Part shown: piece after piece, positions 20,965 to 32,737 of the stretch
Layout of the letters: every line of letters begins with the position of its first letter
Position numbering within the stretch: position 1 is the stretch's first letter
From: Limnephilus marmoratus
Lineage: Eukaryota > Arthropoda > Insecta > Trichoptera > Limnephilidae
Assembly: GCA_917880885.1 (NCBI GenBank)
Contig: OU862908.1
Coordinates: 54,767,819-54,831,818 of the forward strand
Direction: 5' to 3'
DNA: 64,000 nt
Notes under the pieces: model-generated
The model's input: the letters and a program-made list of their open reading frames with translations, nothing else
Databases searched by the model: none
What the model was told of the DNA's origin: nothing
Position numbers and translations under genes: made by a program

Positions 20965-21496
20965 TATTAAGAATTCATTAATTCAAATTATAAAAGAAAA
21001 AGATAAATATCCATTTTTAAATGAAAACAGAACTCGACTTAAACATGTTTTTCTATGCCCAAAACTAGATACGTCTTTTGCACAGCATCATTATATTTAC
21101 CAGGGAAGAACTTTTTTCAATCGTCTACCAGAAGAAATCAGAAGCATTAATGATAAAACCCAAATACTACTCTCTGTCAAGAGACATTTTAAAAATATTC
21201 TTAAGAAAAAAACAACTGTCAATTAATCTTACAAATATCCTTAGTTTTCCATAACATTCTTTCTTTTTTTAAAAAATACACACCATTATCAAATAAATAC
21301 TGCAGCTCACATATATTTATGTACAATTAATTATTTAAGTACTAACTTATAACTAATAACTAATAGCATTTATGTACACTCCCCTTCCATACACAAGCAA
21401 ATGCTTTAAATGGAAGGGTAGTAAAAAAAATATATTTTGTTGTAAAATTGTAATTGTAATAAATGTTTCAATAAATAATAAAAAAAAAAAAAAAAA
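20965..21496 (+). pseudogene. Third LINE, C-terminal tail and 3' UTR after the mariner insertion
   Basis: The LINE frame resumes as YIKNSLIQIIKEKDKYPF, RLKHVFLCPKLDT, HHYIYQGRTFFNRLPEEI and FKNILKKKTTVN, stopping near 21226. The RTFFNRLPEEIR pattern matches the tail domains at 16549-16880 and 17041-17379. The 3' UTR holds a hairpin at 21382-21418 and ends in a run of A at about 21479-21496. Confidence 0.8.
21382..21418 (+). other. LINE 3' UTR hairpin
   Basis: Outer stem CCCTTCCA/TGGAAGGG and inner stem AAGCA/TGCTT in a 37-nt hairpin about 60 bases before the poly(A). The hairpin at 45544-45577 has the same architecture with a different outer stem, TCTCCTAA/TTAGGAGA, so pairing is kept while sequence changes. 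Confidence 0.7.
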
Positions 21497-21544
21497 TTAG
21501 GTCGGTAAGTTATTAGAGGCAACAAAATTACCAATCACCTCTTA

Positions 21545-21760
21545 CTCTTGTAGTTACTACTGTAGTCTCACGACTCGATTACTGGAACGGCATTTATGCT
21601 AGCCTTCCAAAATTTCAAACTTCAATCTGTATTTAATGCAGCGGCACGGCTCACAACTGGGTCTCTAAATATTCGCACATTTCAGATCACCTTCATAACC
21701 TTCACTGGCTCAAATGTGCTGAAAGAATTGTTCTTGGTGGTGTGTAAATCCAACAATAAA
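21545..21760 (+). pseudogene. L2/CR1-like LINE scrap, reverse transcriptase end
   Basis: Across two frames: VVSRLDYWNGIYASLPK, then VFNAAARLTTGS, then DHLHNLHWLKCAERI. The series SRLDY.N.lyaglPk, NAAARL.tg and LHWL...eRI is the well known C-terminal signature of L2/CR1-like LINEs. It is a short dead fragment just downstream of the third LINE's A tail. Confidence 0.75.
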
Positions 21761-22763
21761 TTGTCCGCACACTCTGAACTATGCGACCCGGAAAGCACTG
21801 GTCCGAGGTAGTCAACTCTTAGATCAGCAATATCCTATATAGAATAATAATAACGATATAACCTAAGCGCAAGTTAAAGTACCTGGCCCTAAGGCTTGTA
21901 ATAAACTTACTCCGATACTAAGTTGCCAATAGAATTTAGGTCCAAACTAAAAACCTTTTAGGCTCTCATACCCTTAAATTAAAAATACGTACCTGAGTTC
22001 TAAAAAAAAAATTGTATTAAAAAAATATATATAATTGCCTGTAGTATATCTTAATGACACTTTTCTTGTTGGATTAACATTATTCGAAGCCTTGCACGTC
22101 AATCTGTCTCTTACGAATCACATTTACGAAGAAAAATAGTCTAATCGAATCCATGTACTATTACACCGCATATCATAAAATTTTGCTTTTGCTTTCTCAA
22201 AGACGTTCATTACAGAACATATTACATACCTATTACCATTAAAATATATACCAGGATTAAATGATGGTTTCTAAATTTCTCTGATAAGCAATAAACAGTG
22301 TTAGTGAGTGACGAAGCATGGTCTTGTATGATATATTTTCTACATTCTAACGCAGCATCAAGTTTCTTTGGCAAATGAATTGTGCATGTATATTTGTATT
22401 AGTCATAGGCGAACCAGTGCAGTGGATGCAATCTGGTAGCCATGGATTACTAAGACATTATCATCCTGTGGTTAGAATTAATATGGAGCATTGTAGAGAT
22501 GGATCACAAATTTGTACTGCGCCCTTGAGGGGATATTTCACGAAAACCGGCGCTATACTAACCATCCTAAAATTATTATTATGTGAACGAACTGTGGCTA
22601 GGTCGTCAAATGTAAATTATGTTCTTTGAAATATTGTTTAATAATCCTGTAAATACAAATTATTGCTAATATGATTTACATACGCAATTCCATGCCCCCA
22701 TAATTATGTACCTGTCTACTTACAATTATTTCAATGGAAATTTTCGTTTTGATTTATTAAATA
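21761..22763. other. No gene or element recognised
   Basis: 1 kb of AT-rich sequence. The 84-codon frame at 22375-22629 shows no motif and I do not call it. Confidence 0.45.
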
Positions 22764-23309
22764 CTAGCTGACCCGGCCACGCGTTGCTGTGGCTAATAAA
22801 ACACTTTGTAAAATCCAACCTTTGTAACCACCGCCGTCTTTGAGTTCATCGCGAAGAGATCATCAGTGCGGTTTGCACGCGAGGTACTCGTAACTCCATT
22901 TGATTGACTTCGACGATCTATGTCAGCTCGTCTTTTCCTTGGCATATTTAAACAGTAAATAAAGTTCTTGCGCACTGACAAACTAATGATAGAAGATTTT
23001 AAATGATAACAGAATGACAGGTAACGTTTGACAGCGACTGAAATATGACAATCGGAATTCTTTTTTTTTTTGCATTCCAATTCTAGATTACGTTGTGTTT
23101 CTGAAAGTAGGTAGAACTGTTTATATGAGAAAATGAAATTTTTGTTTTTACTATCTTCCTCACAATTTTTTCATATTATCTCAACGTTTAAACCTTTCCT
23201 GGACTACGACAAACATTTCAGAACCAAAATCACCTAAATCGGCCCAGCCGCTCTCGAGTTTTAGCGAGACAAACGAACAGCAATTGATAAGAATAATATG
23301 ATAAGAAGA
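22764..23309 (-). mobile_element. Short Helitron, third family
   Basis: On the minus strand it starts TCTTCTTATCATATT at 23309 and ends with the hairpin GCCAC-AGCAACGC-GTGGC, CGGGTCAG and CTAG at 22764-22767, followed by T. A minus-strand frame within it (22793-23080) contains MPRKRRADIDRRSQSNGVTS, a basic stretch that could be a captured gene end or the N-terminus of a Helitron-related protein. I cannot decide which. No helicase or Rep domain is present. Confidence 0.7.
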
Positions 23310-23502
23310 TATGTGTATAGTAAGCTATCCGTAAAAGATAGATATATACCTTTGCAGACTTTTTTGTAGATCTATAAAAGAGGAATATCCCACCATTAAT
23401 TGTTTTGTTATATCCCAAAAGGATTAGGCAGCGTTTTCGATGAAAGCTACCAGGCGGCTGGACTTTTTTCCGACACTTCTAACAATTATCGTTAGGTTTA
23501 AA

Positions 23503-23690
23503 CCAATTAACACAAATCCTTGATAAATTACATACCTAAACCTTCCTCACAAAAAACTCTATCTATTGGTGAAAACCGCATGAAAATCCGTTCAGTAGTT
23601 TTCGAGTTTATCGCGAACAGATAGACAGACAGACAGAAAAATAGAAACGAACTTTTTTCGAGGCGAGTTCTACGTGTTCAGAGATAGATT
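23503..23690 (-). repeat. Helitron fragment of the 27410-27794 family
   Basis: Matches the 5' half of that Helitron on the minus strand: TTTATCGCGAACAGATAGAC, TATTGGTGAAAACCGCAT and CCTTGATAAATTACATACCT. The 3' hairpin end is missing. Confidence 0.7.
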
Positions 23691-23794
23691 ATATTATGTG
23701 ATACTTTGATGTTGATTCACGTCTCAGGGTGTTCTTGTTCGTATACTTATGTATTTATATTGTGCATATATATGAGTGTATTTCTTACTTTTTA

Positions 23795-23955
23795 TGTGAA
23801 GATATGTGGAAGAAAAAATTTTCTTTGATTTTAAAGGAAATAAATTTGAAAAAAAAAGTCACCGGAGACCAAAATTTCATTTACATTTTTTACTCCAAAT
23901 AATGTCAGAAATCAATGGTTAAAGTAAGTTAAGTACATCCCTTAACACCCAGTTT
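23795..23955. repeat. Half of a TA-type MITE (family of 61340-61642)
   Basis: Right half only. Shared sequence: GTGAAGATATGTGGAA, GGAGACCAAAATTT, TTTTTTACT.CAAATA.TGTCAG and TTAAAGTAA.T. The left terminus is missing. Confidence 0.6.
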
Positions 23956-24839
23956 AACCTAACGGAACAAGTAAAATATTTCAAGGATTCAGAATATTTA
24001 CGAAAGTTGATATGTTAAGTATTACTGCTACTCTTACGCAATACAAGTAAAAATCTGTTTCAATGGTTCTATTAGTCCTAGAAAGCCATCTGGTATGCTC
24101 GAGAATTTTTGAACCTTGCTATTCATAATACAATGTATTCCTTAATCCAATCTCCTGCATCCGGCTCCAAGTGGAATTCAATAAACTAATACCGTATAAG
24201 AATTCGAGTATTACAGTCGACGTGTACCTAGAAACTCAGTATGTTGGAGGAGAAACTGTATTGTTACAGTAGCCCAAAGCAATAATAAAAATCCCTCATG
24301 TATTCACCCTCCGCCGGATCGTTCTGAAAGTATTGAGATTAAAACCCGATGCCGTTATATTATACCTACATTACTTTATTACATGTTCGTATTGATTTTG
24401 GACGACATAAAATACTGCGACCTTTTGGACTCTTTCAGACGTCAATCTTTTTAATGGCATCTTTACTAGCCTGCCCTGCAGACGAGTGGTTTTTCATGTT
24501 TTTTGAAGAAGCCATTTTTTCCTGTTGCCATTTATTTCAAAGTTCAGCCTTCTCTGCAATAACATTAACGCCAAGTCAATTCTCATGAACTCAAGTGTAA
24601 CATTGTCATCAAATGACCATTTTTAATTTTTTTTACAGTTCAAAGATTCCAGGTAAATGCCGATTCTTAGTCATTGAACAAATTGTAATCAGCAGAAGAG
24701 GTCAACTATCATGTGGTTTAGCTTGTCAGCTTCTTAAAATTTGATAGAAAGCTGAAACGCATCTAGAATCGGCGTTTAACGGAGACCTTAAAATTTACAA
24801 ATGTCTATGTAGTATATGAATGTACAAAGTACACGAAAG
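23956..24839. other. No gene or element recognised
   Basis: AT-rich. The 79-codon frame at 24349-24588 has no motif. Confidence 0.45.
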
Positions 24840-25260
24840 ACCGCGCTCGTTCGGAGATTGTCGGGCGGTGCCGAGCGTTTCCGAACGTGCGGAGTAGTCA
24901 GCCGTTCGGCGAACCGACGTCAGACCTAATCATAAATATACAAACCACCCACGCGGGTATAACTCCGATCCAAAAAGTGAACCGAATCTTTGGTGATATC
25001 ATAAGTCCCCTTCGATTTGTTTATGGTCCCCAGCTACTACCTCCACCAATAGGAATCTTGGATTTTTGTTGCATTTTTCTGCTTGATTTTCGTTTGACAT
25101 TTACATTGCATTCACATTTCCGACGCAATAAGATGGCAATAAGTGTGAATATGGATTTTGGGAATTCGCGATCGAATGAAAAATGGAAGAACAGGACCCG
25201 AATTGGAACGAAATTACAGGTGGGAAACTTCCTTTGGTTGATATTTCAGTGTTCCTAAAG
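24840..25260 (+). other. CpG-rich patch with a 123-codon frame of unknown meaning
   Basis: 24842-24960 is GC- and CpG-rich in an otherwise AT-rich region (GTCGGGCGGTGCCGAGCG). The frame 24887-25258 contains a second start giving MAISVNMDFGNSRSNEKWK and runs into CAG-GTGGGA, a possible splice donor at 25219. It could be a first exon with promoter, or a piece of a transposon: 22 bases at about 24930-24955 (CATAAATATACAAACCACCC) recur reversed near 27022-27045. I see no family match and do not assign a product. Confidence 0.25.
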
Positions 25261-25579
25261 TAGGTATGTTATTTAAGTTGTATTTTAATCGGTGTTGTAC
25301 ATGTTTCCGTTTTCCGAACATATTTATCCACCCGGAATCTAATAAGTAATTGACGCAGTCGAACATCACGATTACATCTTAAAAAGGTAAACATGTTTTC
25401 TATATTGCATCGACCTATCTCATTAATTTAATCTTCCCCAATTTCCTCTCTGGATTTTGACAATAGTGCTTATGTTTTTTTATTATATAAAATAGATTTT
25501 AACAATTAGCATTTCATTTGCTTTTTTCACAAGTTACTTATAGGAGTTAGGTTTGCTAAAATACCTATTATTCAAGTAT

Positions 25580-25640
25580 GATTTTAGATTTTCACGGCAA
25601 AAAGTATTAAAGAGATTTTTTTGGGGGTATTGTGCCGTTT
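25580..25640 (-). repeat. Penelope-like element 2 terminal scrap
   Basis: GATTTTAGATTTTCACGGC, AAAAGTATT and TTGGGGGTATTGTGCCG match the end of the PLE repeat at 6425-6490. Confidence 0.65.
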
Positions 25641-26085
25641 TATACATCAACCCTGATGATAGGAACAACACATTTATCACTACGCTTGCACTTTATGTTC
25701 TTATTTTTAACATTTTTTTATATTTTTATCAGTATTAATAAATGTATTCCTATTTTTCAGTGGAATCTGAACCGACAAAACTTTACTTGTTTACAAAAAG
25801 TATAACATTTTATATCCACATCCCAATAAATTCGCTTCTGTTTCTGGAGATGGTTAGATGAGGTTAAGGGAAATACTCATTGGTCATTGAGAATGATGCA
25901 GAGGTAATTATTATTTTTATTACTTACTTTCATTTTACAAAAATTTAATAACGTCAGACAAATTTAATGCATTTGAGTAGGTTTCTTTATATAAGTAAGT
26001 AGGTATCCTAGAACTTGGTTTAGTATGAGAGTAATCATAAATTAAATGACATGGGAGGAAATGTAACAACATACATACATAGATA
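25641..26085. other. No gene or element recognised
   Basis: AT-rich sequence only. Confidence 0.45.
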
Positions 26086-26250
26086 TGTACACAAATAGAA
26101 TAAAAATTCCATTTTTTAACTAATTTCCATATACACAATACATGTACATGTACCATACCGTGTACATGTACCATACCATACATGTACCATATACATGTAC
26201 ACATTGTACACAAATAAAATAAAAATTCCATTTTTTAACTAATTTCCATA
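26086..26250. repeat. 46-bp direct duplication around a TGTACATG-rich core
   Basis: 26086-26131 and 26205-26250 are 46-bp copies differing at one position (core ATTCCATTTTTTAACTAAT). Between them lie repeats of ATACATGTACATGTACCATA. Confidence 0.8.
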
Positions 26251-27409
26251 AGTGAACCAATATAGTTTTTATAAAATATAACTTCTTTAGTAATATTTTT
26301 TGTTTTTGTTTTGAAGAGTTTTAATTTTCAATGTACATTTGTTACATTAATTTTAATGATTTCAGGAAAAATATGATGAACTGAACTAAACTAAACTCCA
26401 AATTAATAAATATTATACATATTTGAGCCCCGAATGAAACATCAAACATCTTATGCAAACTAATGTCTCCATGGACCTTGGTTATATTTTGGCAATATGG
26501 TAAATTTATTTTAGACCTGACGAAAGATATAATAGGTACGTTAAGTAATTTATCTTTAAAACAATGTCTTCATTTGGCAATTTGCTACAGAAATATAACC
26601 TGCTTACATTGTATTCTTGTTTAAAATATGTACATGTTATTCTCAGTCTTTCATTTTTCTGTTATAAAATGATTTTTTTTTAAATTCAATAGTTTTGTAG
26701 GAACGCACAATCATATTTTAATTATATGTATTTCCTGTTGGTATTTCATGTTTTTAATAAAATTCTTATCATGTAATTACGAGTTTTATTTTTAAAATAA
26801 TATTTAAGGCTAATAATTTGGGCGGTACTGGGTAGGCCCCGAAACAAAATAATATTGTCTATGGTCGCGCCTTTTTGTTGTTGCTTACTCTATCTTCGTC
26901 TATGGTGTGTGACGTCACAGATCCCCGTCATCATCATCATCATTCGAAAAATTATTGCATTTTGATGGTGAAATAGTGACCAAATTTTTCTCGAACAAAA
27001 GCCTGAAGTTATCAATCTAGTGGGTGGTTTGTATATTTATGGACCTAATTAGAGATCACTTGTAAACAGACGCTACTAACAATATTTGTTGCCATTATAA
27101 TCTCGCAATAAAACAGTAAAAGAACTTACGTTGTAATCCCTACATTATGGGCTAGAGAGCCACAACGCGAATCAAAGAACATTACAGTCTAAAAAACAAA
27201 ATGGCACTTAATAGTTATTTGACAACAATGCTACATTTAAATTTCGGCGTAACAACTAACTGTGCCTAAATTATATAATCTGAATTGTTAAAATATTATA
27301 ATTATTCAAAAATGTCATTCAATACTGTTCTTAACGTTTGAATATGATGCATGGGTATATGGATATTTTGTTACAATTTAGAGAGATCTAATAAATGTTA
27401 TAATATTAA
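26251..27409. other. No gene; possible repeat edge
   Basis: AT-rich. 26813-27045 is GC-richer (GGGCGGTACTGGGTAGGCCC, GTGTGTGACGTCACAGATCC, a CATCAT run) and ends in the 22 bases shared with the patch at 24930-24955. It is likely one end of an unidentified repeat. Confidence 0.4.
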
Positions 27410-27794
27410 CTAGCTGAACTCCCGGCGATGCCCGGGCTTTACACAGAGTTTTCGAAATCAAATGTAGACAGGGACCTTCTTCTTGTTTTGAAGGTTACAT
27501 GTGCAAAATTTCATCAACCTCGGCATGAAACTGTAGATTTGCATACAAATCAAATCCAGCCCGCTTGCCAACCCGCTCGTCCACCACATACAGACATTCT
27601 CCTTTACTCGTATGTACTATATATTTCAACCAATTTACACAAAACCTTGACAAATTATATACCTACCAAAACCTTCCTCATGAATCACTCTATTGGTGAA
27701 AACTACATAAAAATTAGTTCAGCTTTTTTTAGTTTATCGCGAACAGACAGACATACAGACGCGACGGAGGACTTTAATTTATAATATGTAGAGA
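27410..27794 (-). mobile_element. Short Helitron, second family
   Basis: On the minus strand it begins TCTCTACATATTATAAATTA after an A at 27794 and ends with hairpin CCCGG-GCATCG-CCGGG, AGTTCAG and CTAG at 27410-27413, followed by T. It is 385 bp long with no coding part. The plus copy at 9206-9527 and the fragment at 23503-23690 are relatives. Confidence 0.85.
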
Positions 27795-28034
27795 TAATAC
27801 CTAATGTGGAATAAAACGGCAACTGTGAATCAAGCAATATGCAGTGTTTTTTTAATATGGTGTCCTCTGCTTGCAAAGTCGATTTTTTTCAAACTTTCTA
27901 ATAAAATTGTGTTTTTCTGAATAGACCTGCCAGTTAATCTGTCGGAAATTAAAAAAAAATACACTAATTAAATATGTTTTAATAAAATTACGTACTGTTA
28001 TGTTGGTACTTACTGCATTGCTTGTCTGTAATGA

Positions 28035-28285
28035 TTGAAACTTCAATATCTTGGACATGTGATGAGAAATCCAGAGAAGTATGAGATCTTGCATCTCATA
28101 ATGTACGTAAAGATTGCCGAAAGACAGGGCCCTGGAAGAAGGAGAACCTCATGGCTGAAAAACCTGAGACAGTGGTTTGGCCAGTCTACCATAGAGCTGT
28201 TCCGGTCCACAGTAAACAAAGTCCGCGTAGCCAATATGATAGCCAACGTCCGTTGAACGGACAGGGCCCAAGAAGAAGAAGAATG
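28035..28285 (+). pseudogene. RTE-like LINE, last 73 codons and (GAA)n tail
   Basis: LKLQYLGHVMRNPEKYEIL, VKIAERQGPGRRRTSWLKNL, RQWFGQSTIELFRSTVNK and VRVANMIANVR then stop at 28254-28256. This is the characteristic C-terminus of RTE-like elements, often misannotated in insects as craniofacial development protein 2-like. The GAAGAAGAAGAA tail at 28271-28283 marks the 3' end. It is 5' truncated and inactive. Confidence 0.88.
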
Positions 28286-28704
28286 ATTTAAACGTTTCAG
28301 TTCCAATTTTTAAAATTGAAAATTTAATTATATTTGAATAGTGTTATACACTTCGCAGGAATACACTTTACAATTTCAAATCACGCAGGCACCAGTACAC
28401 CGACAACTGAAAATAGTATTATAATGATGTTTGTGATTACACATGTAAAGGTAGAAACAATAGACCATCCCAAACTGTTTCATTCCATTTTCTACAGCTT
28501 TTTCAAGCAGATTCCGCCTCGGGATTATAAACAAAGGATGCCAGCATTGGTTTGTTTCATGTTTGGGACACATTGGAGTGGGTAGAAAAAGAGTTTACAA
28601 TATTACGTAGATACAATCAAAATGCGTAAAAATATATTTAAAAACCAATTTAAAAACGTTTATCGCATCACATAAAGAGATATTATTTTTATTTTACTCA
28701 GTGT
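28286..28704. other. No gene or element recognised
   Basis: AT-rich. The 83-codon frame at 28334-28585 has no motif. Confidence 0.45.
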
Positions 28705-28763
28705 TCACTATCACACATTCAAACTGACTTCATTAATGTGTCATTTTGAATGTGTAATAGTGA
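28705..28763. repeat. Short inverted repeat
   Basis: CACTATCACACATTCAAA and its near reverse complement TTTGAATGTGTAATAGTG form a hairpin. No second copy was found, so it may be a tiny MITE or chance. Confidence 0.5.
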
Positions 28764-28880
28764 CAAATTGTTTAAATTCTTTGATATCTTGGCTTAGATT
28801 TATTGACAGCGAATGTGTGCTAAAAAAGATAGCAAAACCCTATAATAATCTACCCATAACAATTCGGAATCATGGAAATT

Positions 28881-28999
28881 CAACACCCCTTTGAAAAGTC
28901 ATTTTAGGTTATTAAATAATAAGATCTAAGCTAACGTAACCAAATTAACCTTTTATTTTATTTTTTTCATCACTTTTAATGACTTTTCAAGGGAAGTTG
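28881..28999. mobile_element. Possible 119-bp MITE
   Basis: Inverted ends CAACACCCCTTTGAAAAGTC and GACTTTTCAAGGGAAGTTG with a few mismatches. I cannot see a target duplication. Confidence 0.45.
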
Positions 29000-29647
29000 T
29001 ATAATTTTGAGTTTGTCCTGATTCTGATTTATAAGATTGTGTCACCCAAAAAAGGTGAAGTACGAGACTATTAAACAAAAATAAGATTTGCAGTAGGTAC
29101 ACAATATAAGTGCGTTTTACATACAAAAGATAATATTATACTACTGAAAACACGTTCAGCATCGCATGTTTTCCTAAGCCATTCCTAATCTCTCATTCTC
29201 CTCAGTACCTACTTATTTACTCAAATTTTCTTCTCTAGCAATATTCTCCATTCTGCGTTACATACTAATAACGGACCATGTTTATAGCAATGTGCAAGCA
29301 TATTGAAAAGTGATATGCAGGGATAATCTTCACTCTGCAGTGCATGCTAATATAAGACCATTTTTTAAAAATGTGCATGCGAAATTTATATTTTCCCTTA
29401 AGGTTGCAAAATACTTGTCATCATCGTAGCACAGTTTCTACACTGACGCGTTCAAATCTATAACTTTTTATTTAAGACTTGTGGAAACATTTATTCATTG
29501 TATCACCTAAAGTTTAAGTTTAGACTAACGGATTTCAATACTTCGTTTGTGTGAAAGCACTATGAAACCAATACATGATTTTACTTCAATGGCAAGATTA
29601 AATCAGTAATATATCTGTACGAAACAAAACGTGTTAATATTTATCCT
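29000..29647. other. No gene or element recognised
   Basis: AT-rich sequence only. Confidence 0.45.
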
Positions 29648-29810
29648 ATTTCTACCCGCCCTCATACATTTTGATTTCCCAGAATTGTCTCTTCTCCCTT
29701 TCCCTAAAAAGACCCTCCACACGATATCCACACAGATGACATAGGCCCTAAGGGATTTGCTTTCTCCTCCTATGATAGAACCTCCCGTGTGGATATTATA
29801 AAAAATAAAG
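29648..29810 (+). repeat. SINE-A, 3' part
   Basis: Sense copy: CTACCCGCCCTCATACATTT, CTCTTCTCCCTTTCCCT, GATGACATAGGCCCTAAGGG, CCTCCCGTGTGGA, then A-rich. Confidence 0.65.
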
Positions 29811-30120
29811 ATATTAAAATTGCCAAAAACAAGGTTTTCCGGCGTGGAGCTAATGTAAAATAAACATTAAAACCGATATTGGATGAACCATTAATTTAAT
29901 TAGTAATTATAAAACAATATTTACTTTCAAGTGAATTTTTGCTAAAGCATTACATTATTAATCGTGCTTTTTCAAGGGCCTTATGTGGTTTAACAAATTA
30001 TTCAATACAATACATATGTATTATATTATATTGAAGAAAAAATAATACTGTGGTACTTCCCATGATTATCATCGCCGAAGATGGCTTTTATTTTAATGTA
30101 ATTTATATAATAGTGCTTTA

Positions 30121-30505
30121 CCATTTATTGGATAACCAACACCTCTGCCATAGGTCACCCCAAGTGCTTCGCTACATTTGTGGCTGTTAGCAGGGGTGCC
30201 CGGATTCATGGGCTGAGGTTTGTTTGGGTCTTGGCAGTGGATGCGTCTGCCCACCAGCTGCATGGCAGGCCGGATCCGGAGAGAGAGTTTGAGGGAGTCC
30301 CCTTGACTTCCCCTTGAGGGAATCCCTTTGTGTCCCCATTCCTGGATACATTGACCCCCATATTCCTACCCACCCCTCACACCCTTTTCCTTCCCACAAC
30401 TTCCTCTCCTTCCTTTTATAAAAATACCAACCGCACAGCATTCCCAAAGATGACGTAGGCCCTGAAGGGAATTATTCTACGCAGGGCCTTCTGTGTGCTT
30501 ATTAT
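30121..30505 (+). mobile_element. SINE-A copy
   Basis: Sense copy starting CCATTTATTGGATAACCAAC and passing GGGGTGCCCGGATTCATGGG, ACTTCCTCTCCTTCC and GATGACGTAGGCCCTGAAGG. It ends near CTTCTGTGTGCTTATTATAG without a clear A tail. The 86-codon reverse frame here is a by-product of the repeat. Confidence 0.75.
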
Positions 30506-30775
30506 AGTCGCGCAATATATGCCAGCTCGTGTGTCGCGTCGGTATTTACTTGCTATGAAGCATGTATAAAGCTGTGGAGTTAATATGATGCCATTAAAAT
30601 ACCTCTAGCGTTATATTAAATCTCCTATCTTAACCAGATATCCTCAAAAACTTGTAAAAACATGGATTGACAGAACAAACCCTATAAAAGAGGTACACGA
30701 ATAATGTCGTGTTTTTATCGTCTTATTATTCTAAATATTGCTATGATCAACGAAATGTTTCCTTTGATATTACAA

Positions 30776-30892
30776 CATAGGTTCCCAACCTTTTTGGGCC
30801 CATGTAAACCGCCCCTCAACTCACTTTTAACTCTTGATTGCCCCAAGCAGTATCGCCCTTACGGGTGATACTAAACGGGTTGGGAATCACTG
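30776..30892. mobile_element. hAT-like MITE (117 bp)
   Basis: Ends GGTTCCCAACC and GGTTGGGAATCACTG form an inverted terminus of the CAGTGATTCCCAACC type common in hAT MITEs. An 8-bp target duplication is not evident. Confidence 0.5.
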
Positions 30893-32244
30893 TACTAGGT
30901 AGTCATTTGGTAGTCTAGAATGTGTCTTTTGCCGTATTACAAGCAATAAAAATATACTCGTAAATGTGCTTAGAATAATGGGTGGATTATGGGTGTTCCA
31001 AAGCGTACAACGGTAATTCGAAACGCCTCAACCAAAAATTTTACATTTCTAATAAAACTAGGCATCAAGGTCTTTATCTACCTAAGAAGTGAAATTGGGG
31101 CTCTTGGAATTGGAAAAGTTCTGAAATAATGACAAAAAAATTTCTTCATATAAGTTGTAAAATAAAACAAAATGTTAACACGCGAAAATACTATATGTAG
31201 TCAATAAACCTATTAACGGTAAAATATTGTATAGATATTTTCATTTGATTTAAACGTCCCATTAATCTTGATCAATTTATGTAGTTCACAAATATCCTTT
31301 CTTGAATGGATCAGGAAGGTTGGGTTATGTATTTTCCGCATAGAAGCGTGATATGTCCCTTTCAAAACGTCTTTTTTAAAACCCGGTATTTCTTTCAATT
31401 TATTTTATTCGTGATTTTGCGAAAATTCCGGCCGTTATATCCACCTTGAACCTTCACGCAGGCGTGATCTCTTCATTTTAGTAGGATCCCTTTATATTAT
31501 TTTCTATACAACCAACACGACAAAAAATTCTGGGTCCACTTTGTATTTCATAAACCGAGTAAATTCCGGTTGGGAAGGTTTACAAGCAACAGTTCGTCTA
31601 TGTAATATAATATAAAACATAATGGGAACAGTCCTACGAAGTATAGACTACACCTGTCCGATTTGGCCGTATATCTTCCCTTATCTGAAAACCAGGGTAT
31701 ACAATATTTCACTGTTTAGCCTCGCCCAAAGCTTTCATTTTCGGGTGAAATGACATAGCGTGAGCTAAGGCTGTGATCGATGGGCCGTTTTGGAAATTAT
31801 GACCAGATTTTAACGCGAAACATCCCCGAACACGGCCGATTTAATCACGTTAAAGACGTTGGCGTTCAAACGCCAGACATGATAAAAAATTTGTGGTAAC
31901 TATTTCAGTTTTATTTATCTTCGTTACATTTTTCAGGGATGATACAATGTATTTTGTAACACATTTTATTTCTTTAGCAAATTTTTTTGATACATGGAGA
32001 TAGGTAGATACATAATAACATAAAATATAAGAGAATAACAAAAAAAGATCCCACAAAGGCGAAGACTGAGCGTGAGTATTATATTATGTGGATATTAAAC
32101 AGTGGTGGTTATTGCATATGTATTTAAGCAGTGGTGGTTAAAATAGAATTTTAAAATAATATGTATATAGTATCTATAAAGTTCAATATGATTGATTTTA
32201 CAGGAGTTACCGAGAATTTTCTTAGAATTAAAAATATATTTTTA
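30893..32244. other. No gene or element recognised
   Basis: 1.35 kb of AT-rich sequence. Open frames of 60-70 codons show no motifs. Confidence 0.45.
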
Positions 32245-32460
32245 TTTATTTATTTATTTAAACGCCATAGCATGGCTTTTACATTGAAGTGAGTACATGG
32301 TATTATAAGTATACAGTGGTACACAGGAGATTATCAATAATAACAAAGTAGAAATGAACATTTAACAAAGTAGCAAGTATTTAGGTAAAGGATACTATTA
32401 TGTATTACTAAACTACTGTTACTATACCAAAAAAAAAATATCAATGTTATAATAACCGAG
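32245..32460 (-). repeat. Possible minus-strand retroposon with (AAAT)n tail
   Basis: TTTATTTATTTATTTAAACG followed by CCATAGCATGGC; a similar junction (TTTATTTATTTCAAAACGGC, CGTGTGCCATTAAC) occurs at 59930-59975. Read on the minus strand both end in an AAAT-type tail. Class unknown. Confidence 0.35.
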
Positions 32461-32690
32461 AACATAAAATTTAGATGGATTATTTAGAATAAAAAAGATG
32501 TACCTAAACAAAGGGGACTTGTCAAAAAGTTGTCAACAGTATTTATAAGCACTAAATAGAGTAAATTTGCATTGAGTTTATTGTTACCATCAAATTTATT
32601 TTTGTTTGAAATTATTAAGCAGGTATTGCTAATTAGCTAACTGTTTCAGGGCTGTCAGATAAATATTTAATAATAGTTTTGGTTTAAAAA

Positions 32691-32737
32691 AAATGTATTA
32701 TTTTATTAAAAATAATTTTTAATAAAATAATACATTT
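32691..32737. repeat. Perfect 22-bp palindrome
   Basis: 22-bp arms (AAATGTATTATTTTATTAAA...) separated by TAA. Purely A/T, so it may be chance or a transposon scar. Confidence 0.7.

Noticed and set aside
22793..23080. Helitron Rep/helicase protein
   Set aside because: Only a short basic stretch (MPRKRRADIDRR) is suggestive; no Rep or helicase motif is present.
24887..25258. First coding exon of the Kv channel
   Set aside because: The required T1 exon between it and 46214 is not visible, so the frame cannot be linked to the channel; kept only as an unexplained patch.
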